A DNA stretch of 64,000 nucleotides from an uncultured Aquimarina sp. (GTDB lineage Bacteria > Bacteroidota > Bacteroidia > Flavobacteriales > Flavobacteriaceae). A program made the translations under genes and the position numbers. The stretch is from the NCBI GenBank assembly GCA_947489195.1, contig CANLCT010000003.1:92371-156370 (forward strand). The letters run 5' to 3'. This document shows, piece by piece, positions 1-8,439 of this stretch (position 1 is the first letter of the stretch; each line of letters opens with the position of its first letter). The notes below the pieces were generated by a model, which was not told where the DNA came from, made no database searches, and saw nothing but the letters and a program-made list of their open reading frames with translations.

Positions 1-586
1 ATAAGGGATCGATAGATATAATATTCTGGACATTTCCTGCTCTAAAAATAGCATTATTTATACGTACACCATCAACCGAAAGCAACAACCTATTTGCCGA
101 AAAACCTCTAATAAAAGGACTTCCGCCACCTAGCTGACTTTTTTGAACAAATACATTACCAGATTTTTGTACTAAATCAGCCGCTGTTTGTGGATTGGTT
201 TCAAAAACGTCTTCTTTGCTTATTTGAATAATTTTACGTGAAATTTTCTGTTTACTTTGTGTCCATTTTGTATTTGAAACTATAACTTCTTTCAATGATT
301 CTTTTAAACGATCCATTTCGACAACATAGCCTAAGGCTAATATTTCAGAAGCACTTAAACCCACCTCATAATAACCATCAACCAAAAACTCATACCAAGT
401 ATCGCCTTTGTCTAACAAAATATTAACTTTCCCTTTATTATCGGTATATCTTGTTTCTTTGTAAGCACTTGATGTTACCCAAACATCTTTAATAGGTTTT
501 TGGGTTTCTAAATCCACTACTTTAATTGACTGTGAAAAAAGTATTGAAGGAATTAAAAAAAAAAGATATAATATAGTTTTGTACAT
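1..586 (-). CDS. TonB-dependent outer-membrane receptor, N-terminal part (cut by window edge)
   Basis: The reverse strand opens with ATG at 586 and stays open to the window edge for 195 codons. A signal peptide (MYKTILYLFFLIPSILFSQS) is followed by a carboxypeptidase-like/transthyretin-like domain (about residues 20-95). A TonB plug domain follows, with the segments NPQTAADLVQKSGNVFVQKS, SPFIRGFSANRLLLSVDGVR and NNAIFRAGNVQNI. This plug form is typical of hemoglobin/transferrin-like or metal-chelate receptors, but the substrate cannot be told without the barrel. It starts 3 bases after the recO stop and is probably the third gene of porZ-recO-receptor. Confidence 0.85.
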   Translation of the reverse strand, partial: MYKTILYLFFLIPSILFSQSIKVVDLETQKPIKDVWVTSSAYKETRYTDNKGKVNILLDKGDTWYEFLVDGYYEVGLSASEILALGYVVEMDRLKESLKEVIVSNTKWTQSKQKISRKIIQISKEDVFETNPQTAADLVQKSGNVFVQKSQLGGGSPFIRGFSANRLLLSVDGVRINNAIFRAGNVQNIISIDPL

Positions 587-589
587 TGA

Positions 590-1309
590 CTAATTAAAAA
601 GAGCTTCTAATACTGCTACAGATTTTGGTTTCTTAAACCCTGCTACATGAAAACTATAATAAAGTAACATTTTATCTAGTAATTGTTTTCTTATGTTTTT
701 GGGTAATGAAATTCTTTTTAATTCATCAAATTTTATGCCTAAAAGCGATTTAAATGCAATTAATAATTCTCCTTCTATAACATATCCCCTTTTATTGCCT
801 ACAGTAAAACAAGCCTCTTCAATATTAAACTGCATCAATTCATTATTGGATTGATCGGGGTAGCATCCTAAAAAACGAGTGAATTCTAATAAAAAAAGTA
901 CATGGAACATACTTACTTCTTTATTAGAATCTAACCATAGCAAAGACTCTTTTATAAATTTATACGCACTTTCATCGGGTTCTTCATTAATTAACACTTG
1001 CAGCAAAATTTCTGCAATGAAAGCTACCAAACTGTTTTTTACTATAGATTGATGTAAAGATTCGTAATGAAATGCCAATTTAGCCTCCATCAATCGCTTT
1101 AATGAGGCTTTTGGCGTATGAACTGCATCTATACTTAATATAGAAAAAGGCAAAAATAGCGATGGTTTTAATTTTCCTTTTTTTGACTTTAAAACTCCAC
1201 GAAGCAGATAAGATACTAATCCTTCGTGCTTAGTGTACAATTTAACAATTAGATCAGCTTCGCCATAGCGCATTGAATTAATTACTATGGCTTCTGTTTT
1301 AATTTGCAT
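590..1309 (-). CDS. recO: DNA repair protein RecO
   Basis: RecO loads RecA onto SSB-coated single-stranded DNA in the RecFOR gap-repair pathway. The 239-residue protein begins with the OB-fold segment MQIKTEAIVINSMRYGEADL, followed by LYTKHEGLVSYLLRGVLKSK, which is diagnostic. The C-terminal helical part lacks the four-cysteine zinc finger seen in many RecO proteins; I see only isolated cysteines near FLGCYPD and EEACF. The ATG overlaps the stop of porZ by one base (TAATG), so the two are probably translationally coupled. Confidence 0.93.
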   Translation of the reverse strand: MQIKTEAIVINSMRYGEADLIVKLYTKHEGLVSYLLRGVLKSKKGKLKPSLFLPFSILSIDAVHTPKASLKRLMEAKLAFHYESLHQSIVKNSLVAFIAEILLQVLINEEPDESAYKFIKESLLWLDSNKEVSMFHVLFLLEFTRFLGCYPDQSNNELMQFNIEEACFTVGNKRGYVIEGELLIAFKSLLGIKFDELKRISLPKNIRKQLLDKMLLYYSFHVAGFKKPKSVAVLEALFN

Positions 1310-3669
1310 TAACGGACAATAAGTATTTTACCCACAGTTGTTTGTTCTCCTTCTTCTCCAGTAACTAAAACCAAATACACTCCCGAAGCAACTTTACGAC
1401 CACTAAATGATCTAGTATCCCATTCTACTTGCCCACTACTCTGTCCTCCGAATGTTTCATTTTGAGTTTCAAATACCAAGTTCCCTTCTATGTCGGTTAT
1501 TTTTACATTAGCTCCAACGGTAAGACCTTGAATTTTAACATTAACATCATTATACTCTGGTCGAACAGGATTTGGGTAAATTTTAAACGTATCAAAATCC
1601 TCTTGAGCAACTGTAACACCCCCATTATATTCCATTAAACCTTTATTCGTTGCAAAAAACACAGCTCCAGTGGACTCATCAATAGCAATATCATTTATTC
1701 CATTTGAAGGAAGTGGCGAATTATCTTTTGTGAAATTCAATAATACTTCCTGCCCATCAGGTGAAAGATAAAAAACGCCTCCTTCTGTTCCAATCCATTT
1801 GTTATTATTAGCATCAACTTTTATATCTGATATTGATTGTCTAAAAAATAATTCCTGAGGTATCCCACCTGCCTCTTCATCTTCTATAATTATTGGCTCC
1901 CCCTTAACATTATTACCCTCTTCAAACATGCGCTCTGGGTTTTCAATAACTCTTAAACCAGAAGTAGTTCCTAACCATAAATCTCCATCTAAGTCTAAAG
2001 CTAAAGCTTTTGAATTCACAAACGAAAACTCCAAAGCTTCCCCAGGTAATGATGTCACGGTATTTGTTTTAACTTGATATGCTAAAATCCCACTTGTTAC
2101 ACTTGCCATATACAAATTATCTTCATCATCAAAAATCATTTCACTTACATTGTACCTAGATATACTTTCCGAATTTTCTATAAAATTAGAGTCAATAGTT
2201 ATTGAATTTCTTGAATCAATAGCATTAACATCTTTCCTAAATCTTTTAATTGCTCCTTCTCTCAACTCTCCATTAAAAAACCACAAATCATTATTAGAGT
2301 CAAAATCAAATGTAAAAGCACTTATGAAAACTGGACTCACCGGACTATTCAAGACATTACTATTATTGTTGTTAAATAGCTCAACAGTTTCTGCATTATT
2401 TATTTCAAATATACCCCCTCTTCTAAAACTTCCAACGTATACTTGCTCCTTATTTTGTTTATTCATTTTTATACTAGAAAGTACCGAAGTATCATTCAAA
2501 GCCCCATCAATATTAAACATACTCCATGGCAGGCTTACCCATACACCCCCTCTTAACCTACTGATTCCTACCCTATTACTTACAGGGGCAAAAAAAGAAG
2601 TCACACTTCCATAAACCATCCACAAATCGCCATCAAACGCATCTAAAGCAAATACATTATTTAGTAGAGGTCCTGATGGACTTATTACATTATTATCTTG
2701 AAAACTTTGATTTTCTGTTTTAAAAAAACCTTTCTCTTGATTCGCATAAAACACTTGATCTCCAATAAAAGCAGCATGGGTAATTTTATTTACAAAATTA
2801 CTATCTTCAAATTCAATTTCGGTATCTGCAATAAAATCGTTAGTAAATCTAATTACTTTATCAGACAAAGTTACAGTCAGAAACGATTCATTGGCCTCAA
2901 AATCCAAAATATCACTTGTATCAGTGACTACAGACTTAAAAGTTACTCCGTCAAACTCATAAACTGACTTCCCTTTATTATGGGCTATTGTTTTTCCAGA
3001 AAATAATTGAATATCATTAAAAACCTCATCTTGAATTTGAGTCCAACTTGTAAACTCTATTAAATTCCTATCATTTTTATTTCCAGTAAATGTACCTCGT
3101 CCATTTATACTTGCAAAAATAGTCTCATTAAAAACACCTACACTAGTCACATCACTAACAACAGGTAAAGCATCACTAATTAAAAAAGTATCTTCAAATA
3201 AATTAGTCTCTAAATTAAATTCAACTACTCCAAAACCGGTAGCTATGTATAATAAATTACCCTCTTCAAAAAAATCATTTACTTTTACATTAGCCGGAGG
3301 CACTCCAGATTTGTTTTGGATATCAACTAATGAGGTCACGTTTCCTGATATTTCGTCAATAATTTCTACAAGGCCATTTTGATAACCAACAATAATTAAT
3401 GCTCTTTCTGCACTGTAATATATTGTTGAAATATCTTCTCCTGACAAACCTTCTACAGTAGTATATTCTGTATTAGTGCTGGTTTCTACATCATGTACAA
3501 ATAATGTATTTGTGGAAGCTACATAGATACGATTGCTTTCAACTGTAAGATCTACAAAATCCACATAAGCAAAATGAGATTTCCAATTATCAGAAAAACT
3601 CTGGGCACCTATCAATAATGCATATAAAAATGCGACTATTAAACATATTTTTTTTTTCGAAACAACCAT
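1309..3669 (-). CDS. porZ: PorZ-like T9SS component (two-domain beta-propeller with sorting-type C-terminus)
   Basis: In Porphyromonas PorZ belongs to the cell-surface attachment complex of the type IX secretion system, working with the sortase PorU and anionic LPS. This 786-residue protein has a signal peptide (to about residue 25, ...ALLIGAQS). About 650 residues of two-component-regulator-type propeller repeats follow, for example LYIATGFGVVEFN, LWLGTTSGLRVIENP and KWIGTEGGVFYLS. The end is a C-terminal domain beginning FKIYPNPVRPEYNDV and ending GKILIVR. Length and N-terminal FSDNWKSHFAYVDFVDL fit flavobacterial PorZ. Location upstream of recO in one operon is also common for PorZ. A homologous sorting domain alone does not prove that this protein is itself cleaved. 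Confidence 0.88.
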   Translation of the reverse strand: MVVSKKKICLIVAFLYALLIGAQSFSDNWKSHFAYVDFVDLTVESNRIYVASTNTLFVHDVETSTNTEYTTVEGLSGEDISTIYYSAERALIIVGYQNGLVEIIDEISGNVTSLVDIQNKSGVPPANVKVNDFFEEGNLLYIATGFGVVEFNLETNLFEDTFLISDALPVVSDVTSVGVFNETIFASINGRGTFTGNKNDRNLIEFTSWTQIQDEVFNDIQLFSGKTIAHNKGKSVYEFDGVTFKSVVTDTSDILDFEANESFLTVTLSDKVIRFTNDFIADTEIEFEDSNFVNKITHAAFIGDQVFYANQEKGFFKTENQSFQDNNVISPSGPLLNNVFALDAFDGDLWMVYGSVTSFFAPVSNRVGISRLRGGVWVSLPWSMFNIDGALNDTSVLSSIKMNKQNKEQVYVGSFRRGGIFEINNAETVELFNNNNSNVLNSPVSPVFISAFTFDFDSNNDLWFFNGELREGAIKRFRKDVNAIDSRNSITIDSNFIENSESISRYNVSEMIFDDEDNLYMASVTSGILAYQVKTNTVTSLPGEALEFSFVNSKALALDLDGDLWLGTTSGLRVIENPERMFEEGNNVKGEPIIIEDEEAGGIPQELFFRQSISDIKVDANNNKWIGTEGGVFYLSPDGQEVLLNFTKDNSPLPSNGINDIAIDESTGAVFFATNKGLMEYNGGVTVAQEDFDTFKIYPNPVRPEYNDVNVKIQGLTVGANVKITDIEGNLVFETQNETFGGQSSGQVEWDTRSFSGRKVASGVYLVLVTGEEGEQTTVGKILIVR

Positions 3670-3708
3670 AACACTGTTTTACTATATAACTTTTAAAAGG
3701 TATCTATA

Positions 3709-4182
3709 TTATTTTTCTGTAATGGCTTTTTTTAAAGCCAGAATATACCCCAAATGTATACCTTCATGAAAATTATTGAATTCAAAAGCATCATTTACAT
3801 TCTTTAATTCAAAACCCGTACTTGTCATATAGGCTTCATAATTTTTAAACAAGCCTTCGTCAATTGCTTTCTCAGTGTCGTCAATTGTTGCAAAAAGCAA
3901 TACTTTTAACTCCTCTAATTCTTTTTCTGTAGCATCTCTTTTAGTACTTGTTCCTTTGCGATATAATTCAATCCATTCCTCACCAATAACAGTGTCTAGT
4001 CCACTCAATCTATACACTAATAATTGTTGAGTTACTACAATATGAGCTATATTCCAAAATAAATTATTCTTAAAGCCCTCTGGCACAACATTTAATTGTT
4101 CCAATGAATAGTGATCTAATATTTTAAAATGAACTTTTCTACTAATTTTTGTGATTTCTAGTGCTCTTTTTAAATTTTCCAT
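3709..4182 (-). CDS. DinB-like four-helix protein
   Basis: This 157-residue protein fits the DinB/YfiT superfamily of metal-binding four-helix bundles. The visible hallmarks are an N-terminal helix, the central NLFWNIAHIVVTQQLLVYRL segment and the C-terminal NNFHEGIHLGYILALKK segment. Their histidines are the usual metal ligands. Members include bacillithiol/mycothiol-dependent transferases, but most flavobacterial ones have no known substrate. It is a single gene 39 bases upstream (on the map) of porZ's start and may share its promoter region. Confidence 0.8.
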   Translation of the reverse strand: MENLKRALEITKISRKVHFKILDHYSLEQLNVVPEGFKNNLFWNIAHIVVTQQLLVYRLSGLDTVIGEEWIELYRKGTSTKRDATEKELEELKVLLFATIDDTEKAIDEGLFKNYEAYMTSTGFELKNVNDAFEFNNFHEGIHLGYILALKKAITEK

Positions 4183-4267
4183 TTTTGGGTTTATTTTAAG
4201 TCAAAAATATGCTTTTTCTTGTTGATTTCATTTTCCTTTGCATTTAAAGATTTTTAACACCTTATCA

Positions 4268-4627
4268 ATGATTAAAAAAGTATATCATTTAGCTACCTGC
4301 AGCACTTGTAAACGTATTATAAAAGAACTTAATCTTGCCGAACATTTTGAACTTCAAAATGTAAAAGAACAACCAATTACCGAAACAGAATTAGAAAAAA
4401 CACATGCTTTTAGTGGTAGTTTTGAAAGTTTATTAAACAGACGCTCTGTATTGTACCGTGAGCGAAATTTAAAAGAACAAAAATTAACAGAAGAAGATTG
4501 TAAAAAATTAATCTTAGAACACTACTCTTTTTTAAAGCGCCCGATTATACAAATCGATGATCATTATTTTATAGGAAATGCAAAAAAAACAATTGAAGCT
4601 GCAAAAACCTATTTAGAAAATTTATAA
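4268..4627 (+). CDS. ArsC/Spx-family thioredoxin-fold protein
   Basis: The protein is a small ArsC-like (YffB/Spx family) thioredoxin-fold protein with a CxxC motif in YHLATCSTCKRI. It continues with QNVKEQPITETELE and the C-terminal KRPIIQIDDHYFIGNA that binds the cis-proline side of the fold. The family includes glutaredoxin-coupled arsenate reductases and regulators; the actual role here is unknown. I start at the internal ATG (4268, MIKKVYHLATC) because the upstream ATG at 4238 adds ten residues absent from the family. The EamA transporter follows 6 bases downstream, so the two are likely cotranscribed. Confidence 0.82.
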   Translation: MIKKVYHLATCSTCKRIIKELNLAEHFELQNVKEQPITETELEKTHAFSGSFESLLNRRSVLYRERNLKEQKLTEEDCKKLILEHYSFLKRPIIQIDDHYFIGNAKKTIEAAKTYLENL

Positions 4628-4633
4628 AAATAA

Positions 4634-5530
4634 ATGAATCAACGTCAACTTGCTTTGATAGCTGCTTCGTTTGTAGCTTTATTTTATGCAGCTAATTTTA
4701 GTATTGCTAAAAATGTAATGCCACATTACATTAAACCCTTTGGGTTTATTTTATTTAGGGTTACTGGTGCAGGATTGCTCTTTTGGGTAGTTGGCTTATT
4801 AGGACCTAAGGAAAAGATTGCTCCTAAACATTATCCTCGTATTTTAGGTGCGGCATTTTTTGGAATGGCATTAAATATGCTCGCTTTTTTTTATGGCTTA
4901 AATTTAACCACACCTATAAACGCAGCCGTAATGATGGTTACTGCTCCTATGATTACTTTAATACTCGCTGTTGTATTCCTAAAAGAAAAACTACTTTGGC
5001 ATCGTATTTTAGGTCTTTTGGTTGGCTTATCGGGTACTTTGTTAATGATTATTTACGGCAAAGGAAATTCAGCCACAGCACCAAATCCTGCTTTAGGTAA
5101 CTTTTTAATTTTTATAAATGCTGCCTCATTTGCTTGTTATTTAGTCATTGTAAAAAAACTAACACAAATTTATCATCCATTTACCTTTATTAAATGGATG
5201 TACCTTTTAGGAATAATAATGGTGCTTCCTTTTGGACTAAAACAGGTTTTGGAAATGCCTTTTTCTGAAATTCCCATTTCGGGCTACCTTAGTATTGCTT
5301 ATGTAGTTGTGTTTGTAACTTTTGGCACCTACCTATTAAACATATATGCCATAAAAATTTTAAAACCCACTACGGTCGCTGTATTTATTTATTTTCAACC
5401 TTTTTTAACTACGTTAATCGCTGTAGGATTAGGAACCGACAATATTGATTTCATTAAAATTATAGCCTCTGTTTTAATTTTTATTGGCGTTTATTTGGTG
5501 AGCAAAAAAAGTTTAAATTTTTCTATTTAA
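4634..5530 (+). CDS. EamA/DMT-superfamily transporter
   Basis: This is a 298-residue inner-membrane protein with ten predicted hydrophobic helices in two EamA repeats. Repeat 1 includes FALFYAANFSIAKNVMPHYI-like and INAAVMMVTAPMITLILAVV segments; repeat 2 includes FGTYLLNIYAIKILKPTTVA and ends KKSLNFSI. The family exports amino acids, metabolites or nucleotide sugars. The substrate cannot be told from sequence. It lies directly behind the ArsC-like gene. Confidence 0.88.
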   Translation: MNQRQLALIAASFVALFYAANFSIAKNVMPHYIKPFGFILFRVTGAGLLFWVVGLLGPKEKIAPKHYPRILGAAFFGMALNMLAFFYGLNLTTPINAAVMMVTAPMITLILAVVFLKEKLLWHRILGLLVGLSGTLLMIIYGKGNSATAPNPALGNFLIFINAASFACYLVIVKKLTQIYHPFTFIKWMYLLGIIMVLPFGLKQVLEMPFSEIPISGYLSIAYVVVFVTFGTYLLNIYAIKILKPTTVAVFIYFQPFLTTLIAVGLGTDNIDFIKIIASVLIFIGVYLVSKKSLNFSI

Positions 5531-5549
5531 TCAACACCTAATTTCTAAA

Positions 5550-6062
5550 TCAATTCCCAAACCAATCCAGCTCATTAACTAAATCAATATCTTGAGGTTG
5601 CACATGAGCCAAACGTGTTTCCTCTTTCGATAAAATTTTAAAATCTTCAGAACGATTTCTTCCCATTAAGGGCTCATAAATTTCTACGGGTGGCGCTACA
5701 ATTTTCCTTGTTTTCATATCTAACCAAGTTCCCATCATTTCACCACGAGCAAAGTTACCCCCTTGATCATCATAAAAATTATGACGGATTTTATAAAAAG
5801 TCCCCTCTTCACTCAATGCAAAAACCTCTTGACTTACATATACTGGTTTACCCGGAAATACTTCTTTAAAATAATGCACCTCTTCCCTAAGTACTACAGG
5901 TCCTACTCTATGTTTTTTTAAATCATTATAACCTACTCCTTGTTTAACCATGTATACCATGCGAGTGGCGCTCATAAAATTCATATATGCCGAATTTGCT
6001 AAATGCTGGTTTGGATCTAGATCACTCCAACGAATATCTATTTTATTTAAAAACATTATCAA
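5550..6062 (-). CDS. Acyl-CoA thioesterase (hotdog fold, 4HBT)
   Basis: The 170-residue protein has the 4HBT hotdog signature IRWSDLDPNQHLANSAYMNF, whose D-x-D/N-x-H region carries the catalytic aspartate of 4-hydroxybenzoyl-CoA-type thioesterases. VLREEVHYFKEVFPGKPVYV and the ARGEMMGTWLDMKTRKIV strand follow. It would hydrolyse acyl-CoA in the cytoplasm; chain length is unknown. The start may be the third codon (ATG at 6056) rather than 6062. It converges on the EamA gene with a 19-base gap. Confidence 0.83.
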   Translation of the reverse strand: MIMFLNKIDIRWSDLDPNQHLANSAYMNFMSATRMVYMVKQGVGYNDLKKHRVGPVVLREEVHYFKEVFPGKPVYVSQEVFALSEEGTFYKIRHNFYDDQGGNFARGEMMGTWLDMKTRKIVAPPVEIYEPLMGRNRSEDFKILSKEETRLAHVQPQDIDLVNELDWFGN

Positions 6063-6227
6063 TTTTATATATTTAGTTTATTTACACAATTTAAGTTAAA
6101 AACACTAAAAACATAAATACTTAAGTAGAGTACTTTTCTTACAAAAAAATAAAAATAGACTTTTAAAAAAATTATACAATTTGCAGAGAACTCAGATTTA
6201 AAAAAGCTTACCAATACCATATTTCTG

Positions 6228-6235
6228 TATCTTTG
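6228..6235 (+). promoter_or_regulatory. Bacteroidetes -7 promoter element upstream of yicC
   Basis: TATCTTTG matches the TAnnTTTG -7 consensus exactly and lies 22 bases before the yicC ATG. No clear TTG -33 box is visible at the expected distance. It probably drives yicC-gmk-nadD. Confidence 0.5.
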
Positions 6236-6257
6236 TCACTTATACAATTTACTACGA

Positions 6258-7115
6258 ATGATACATTCTATGACTGGCTTTGGAAAAGCTGTGACTCAAT
6301 TAGAAAATAAAAAAATTAGCATTGAGCTAAAATCTTTAAATAGCAAAAACCTTGATCTTAATGCTCGAATGCCTAATCAGTATCGCGAAAAAGAACTTAT
6401 TTTACGCAACACTATAGCTAAAGCATTAACCCGTGGAAAAATCGATTTTAGCTTATTTACTGAAGTCACAGGCGAAAATTCTAGCTCAACTATAAATGCA
6501 CCCGTAGTAAAAAAATACATGCAAGAGCTTTCTGGAATTTCAAATGTAAATGAAAGCCAACTCTTAGAAATGGCCATACGCCTACCCGATACATTAAAAA
6601 CGGAGCGCGAAGAAATTGACGAAGCTGAATTTAAAGTAATAGAGGATTTACTTGCCGAAGCTGTTAAAGAAATTATTAATTACCGAAAAACAGAAGGAGA
6701 AGTACTTCAAAAAGACTTTGAACTAAGAATCAAATCTATACGTTCACTTCTTGAAAAAGTAATTACAATTGACCCCGAACGTATTGAAAATGTAAAAATA
6801 CGTTTACAAAAAGGCGTTGCAGAACTTAAGGAAAAATATGACGAAAATCGCTTTGAACAAGAGCTTGTCTATTATATCGAAAAATTTGACATCACCGAAG
6901 AAAAAGTACGCCTAGCAAATCACTTAGATTATTTTACCGAAAATTTAGCGTCAAACGAATCTAATGGAAAAAAATTAGGTTTTATATCTCAAGAAATCGG
7001 TCGCGAAATCAATACTATTGGTAGTAAATCTAATTATGCACCAATGCAACAGCTTGTTGTTCAAATGAAAGATGAACTTGAAAAAATTAAAGAACAACTT
7101 TTAAATGTATTGTAA
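6258..7115 (+). CDS. yicC: YicC/YloC-family endoribonuclease
   Basis: The protein starts with the family signature MIHSMTGFGKAVT and has the full YicC length (285 residues). Its YicC-like N-terminal domain is followed by the DUF1732 C-terminal domain, with DFELRIKSIRSLLEKV, HLDYFTENLASNESNGKKLG and EIGREINTIGSKS. E. coli YicC is an endoribonuclease that acts on RNA, including sRNA RyhB. The gene ends with a one-base TAATG overlap with gmk. yicC-gmk-nadD is a common order in Bacteroidetes. Confidence 0.92.
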   Translation: MIHSMTGFGKAVTQLENKKISIELKSLNSKNLDLNARMPNQYREKELILRNTIAKALTRGKIDFSLFTEVTGENSSSTINAPVVKKYMQELSGISNVNESQLLEMAIRLPDTLKTEREEIDEAEFKVIEDLLAEAVKEIINYRKTEGEVLQKDFELRIKSIRSLLEKVITIDPERIENVKIRLQKGVAELKEKYDENRFEQELVYYIEKFDITEEKVRLANHLDYFTENLASNESNGKKLGFISQEIGREINTIGSKSNYAPMQQLVVQMKDELEKIKEQLLNVL

Positions 7116-7684
7116 TGGGTAAAGGCAAACTTATTGTTTTTTCGGCACCATCAGGTAGTGGTAAAACAACCATTGTTCACCACCTTTTAAACGAAACTAA
7201 TTTAGCTTTAGAATTTTCCATTTCGGCCACCTCTCGAGCCGCTAGAGGGGAAGAAATTAATGGCAAGGATTATTATTTTTTATCCATTAATGAATTTAAA
7301 AACAAAATTAATAATAATGAGTTTTTAGAATTTGAAGAGGTGTATCCCGACAATTTTTATGGCACATTAAAAAGTGAAGTCGAGCGTATTTGGGATACTG
7401 GTAAAGCCGTAATTTTTGATATTGATGTTATTGGAGGTTTAAATATAGAAAAGCAATTCCCCGAAGAAACCCTTTCTATTTTTGTTAAACCACCTAATAA
7501 AGTAGAACTTGAAAAACGCTTACGCGGAAGAGGGACTGAAACAGAAGAAAAAATACAAATGCGTTTAGCAAAAGCGGATAAAGAATTGGCCCTAGCACCT
7601 GAATTTGATGCCATTATTACCAATGACAACTTAGAGATTGCTAAACAAGAAGCTTTTCAGTTGGTCTCTAAATTTTTAAAATAA
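7115..7684 (+). CDS. gmk: Guanylate kinase
   Basis: Guanylate kinase converts GMP and ATP to GDP and ADP and is essential for GTP and (p)ppGpp supply. The P-loop is FSAPSGSGKTTIVHHLL near residue 10. The GMP-binding segment is SATSRAARGEEINGKDYYFL followed by FLEFEEVYPDNFYGT. The lid has RLRGRGTETEEKIQMRL and the family C-terminus follows. At 189 residues it is of normal length. It shares a start/stop overlap with yicC and is followed 30 bases later by nadD. Confidence 0.97.
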   Translation: MGKGKLIVFSAPSGSGKTTIVHHLLNETNLALEFSISATSRAARGEEINGKDYYFLSINEFKNKINNNEFLEFEEVYPDNFYGTLKSEVERIWDTGKAVIFDIDVIGGLNIEKQFPEETLSIFVKPPNKVELEKRLRGRGTETEEKIQMRLAKADKELALAPEFDAIITNDNLEIAKQEAFQLVSKFLK

Positions 7685-7714
7685 ATTTCTTCTATAAAAG
7701 GAAAATCTTTTAAT

Positions 7715-8296
7715 ATGAAAAAAATCGGATTGTATTTTGGCACTTTTAATCCTATACACATTGGGCATTTAAGCATTGCCAATCATATGGTTGAATTTTC
7801 GGATTTAGATGAAGTATGGATGGTAGTTACGCCTCACAATCCTTTCAAAAAGAAAAGTTCGCTATTGGATAATCATCACCGATTAGAAATGGTATACAAA
7901 GCTACCGAAAACTACCCAAACATTCATCCAAGCGATATTGAATTTAAATTACCTCAGCCTAATTATACCGTTTTTACACTTGCACATTTAGAAGAACGGT
8001 TCCCTAACAAATCATTTTGCTTAATAATGGGTGCTGACAATTTAAAAAGTTTTCATAAGTGGAAAAATTACGAAAGTATTTTAGAAAATTATCATTTATA
8101 CGTTTACCCTCGAATTTCTGAAGGCGTCATTCCCGAAAAATTTCAGGATCACCCGAAAATCAATAGCGTTTCCGCCCCTATAATGGAAATTTCGTCTACT
8201 TTTATTCGCAAAGCCATAAAAGATCAAAAAAACATTCAACCCTTATTACCTAATACCGTTTGGGAATACATTGATATAATGAATTTTTACAAATAA
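7715..8296 (+). CDS. nadD: Nicotinate-nucleotide adenylyltransferase
   Basis: NadD joins nicotinate mononucleotide and ATP to form deamido-NAD in NAD synthesis. The nucleotidyltransferase motif GLYFGTFNPIHIGHLSIANH (GTFNPxHxGH) is at the N-terminus. IMGADNLKSFHKWKNYESIL and the C-terminal ISSTFIRKAIKD motif complete the NadD pattern. Length is 193 residues, normal. It is the last gene of the yicC-gmk-nadD group. Confidence 0.96.
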   Translation: MKKIGLYFGTFNPIHIGHLSIANHMVEFSDLDEVWMVVTPHNPFKKKSSLLDNHHRLEMVYKATENYPNIHPSDIEFKLPQPNYTVFTLAHLEERFPNKSFCLIMGADNLKSFHKWKNYESILENYHLYVYPRISEGVIPEKFQDHPKINSVSAPIMEISSTFIRKAIKDQKNIQPLLPNTVWEYIDIMNFYK

Positions 8297-8439
8297 TAAT
8301 TTATAAAAGCGTTAGTATACCATTTATAGCATAACATTATATTAATCGTGCAAAAAAAACCTAAAAAATCCCTCAAAACACTAAAAAAAACAATTTATAA
8401 CTTATTTTAGTTTACTAGATATTTTAACCAACTTATAAA

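Noticed and set aside
2150..2614. 154-codon plus-strand frame opposite porZ
   Set aside because: It is antisense to a strongly supported PorZ reading frame and has a skewed Leu/Ser composition with no motif.
4238..4267. Upstream ATG for the ArsC-like gene
   Set aside because: The added ten residues are outside the family pattern; the internal ATG starts exactly at the usual place.
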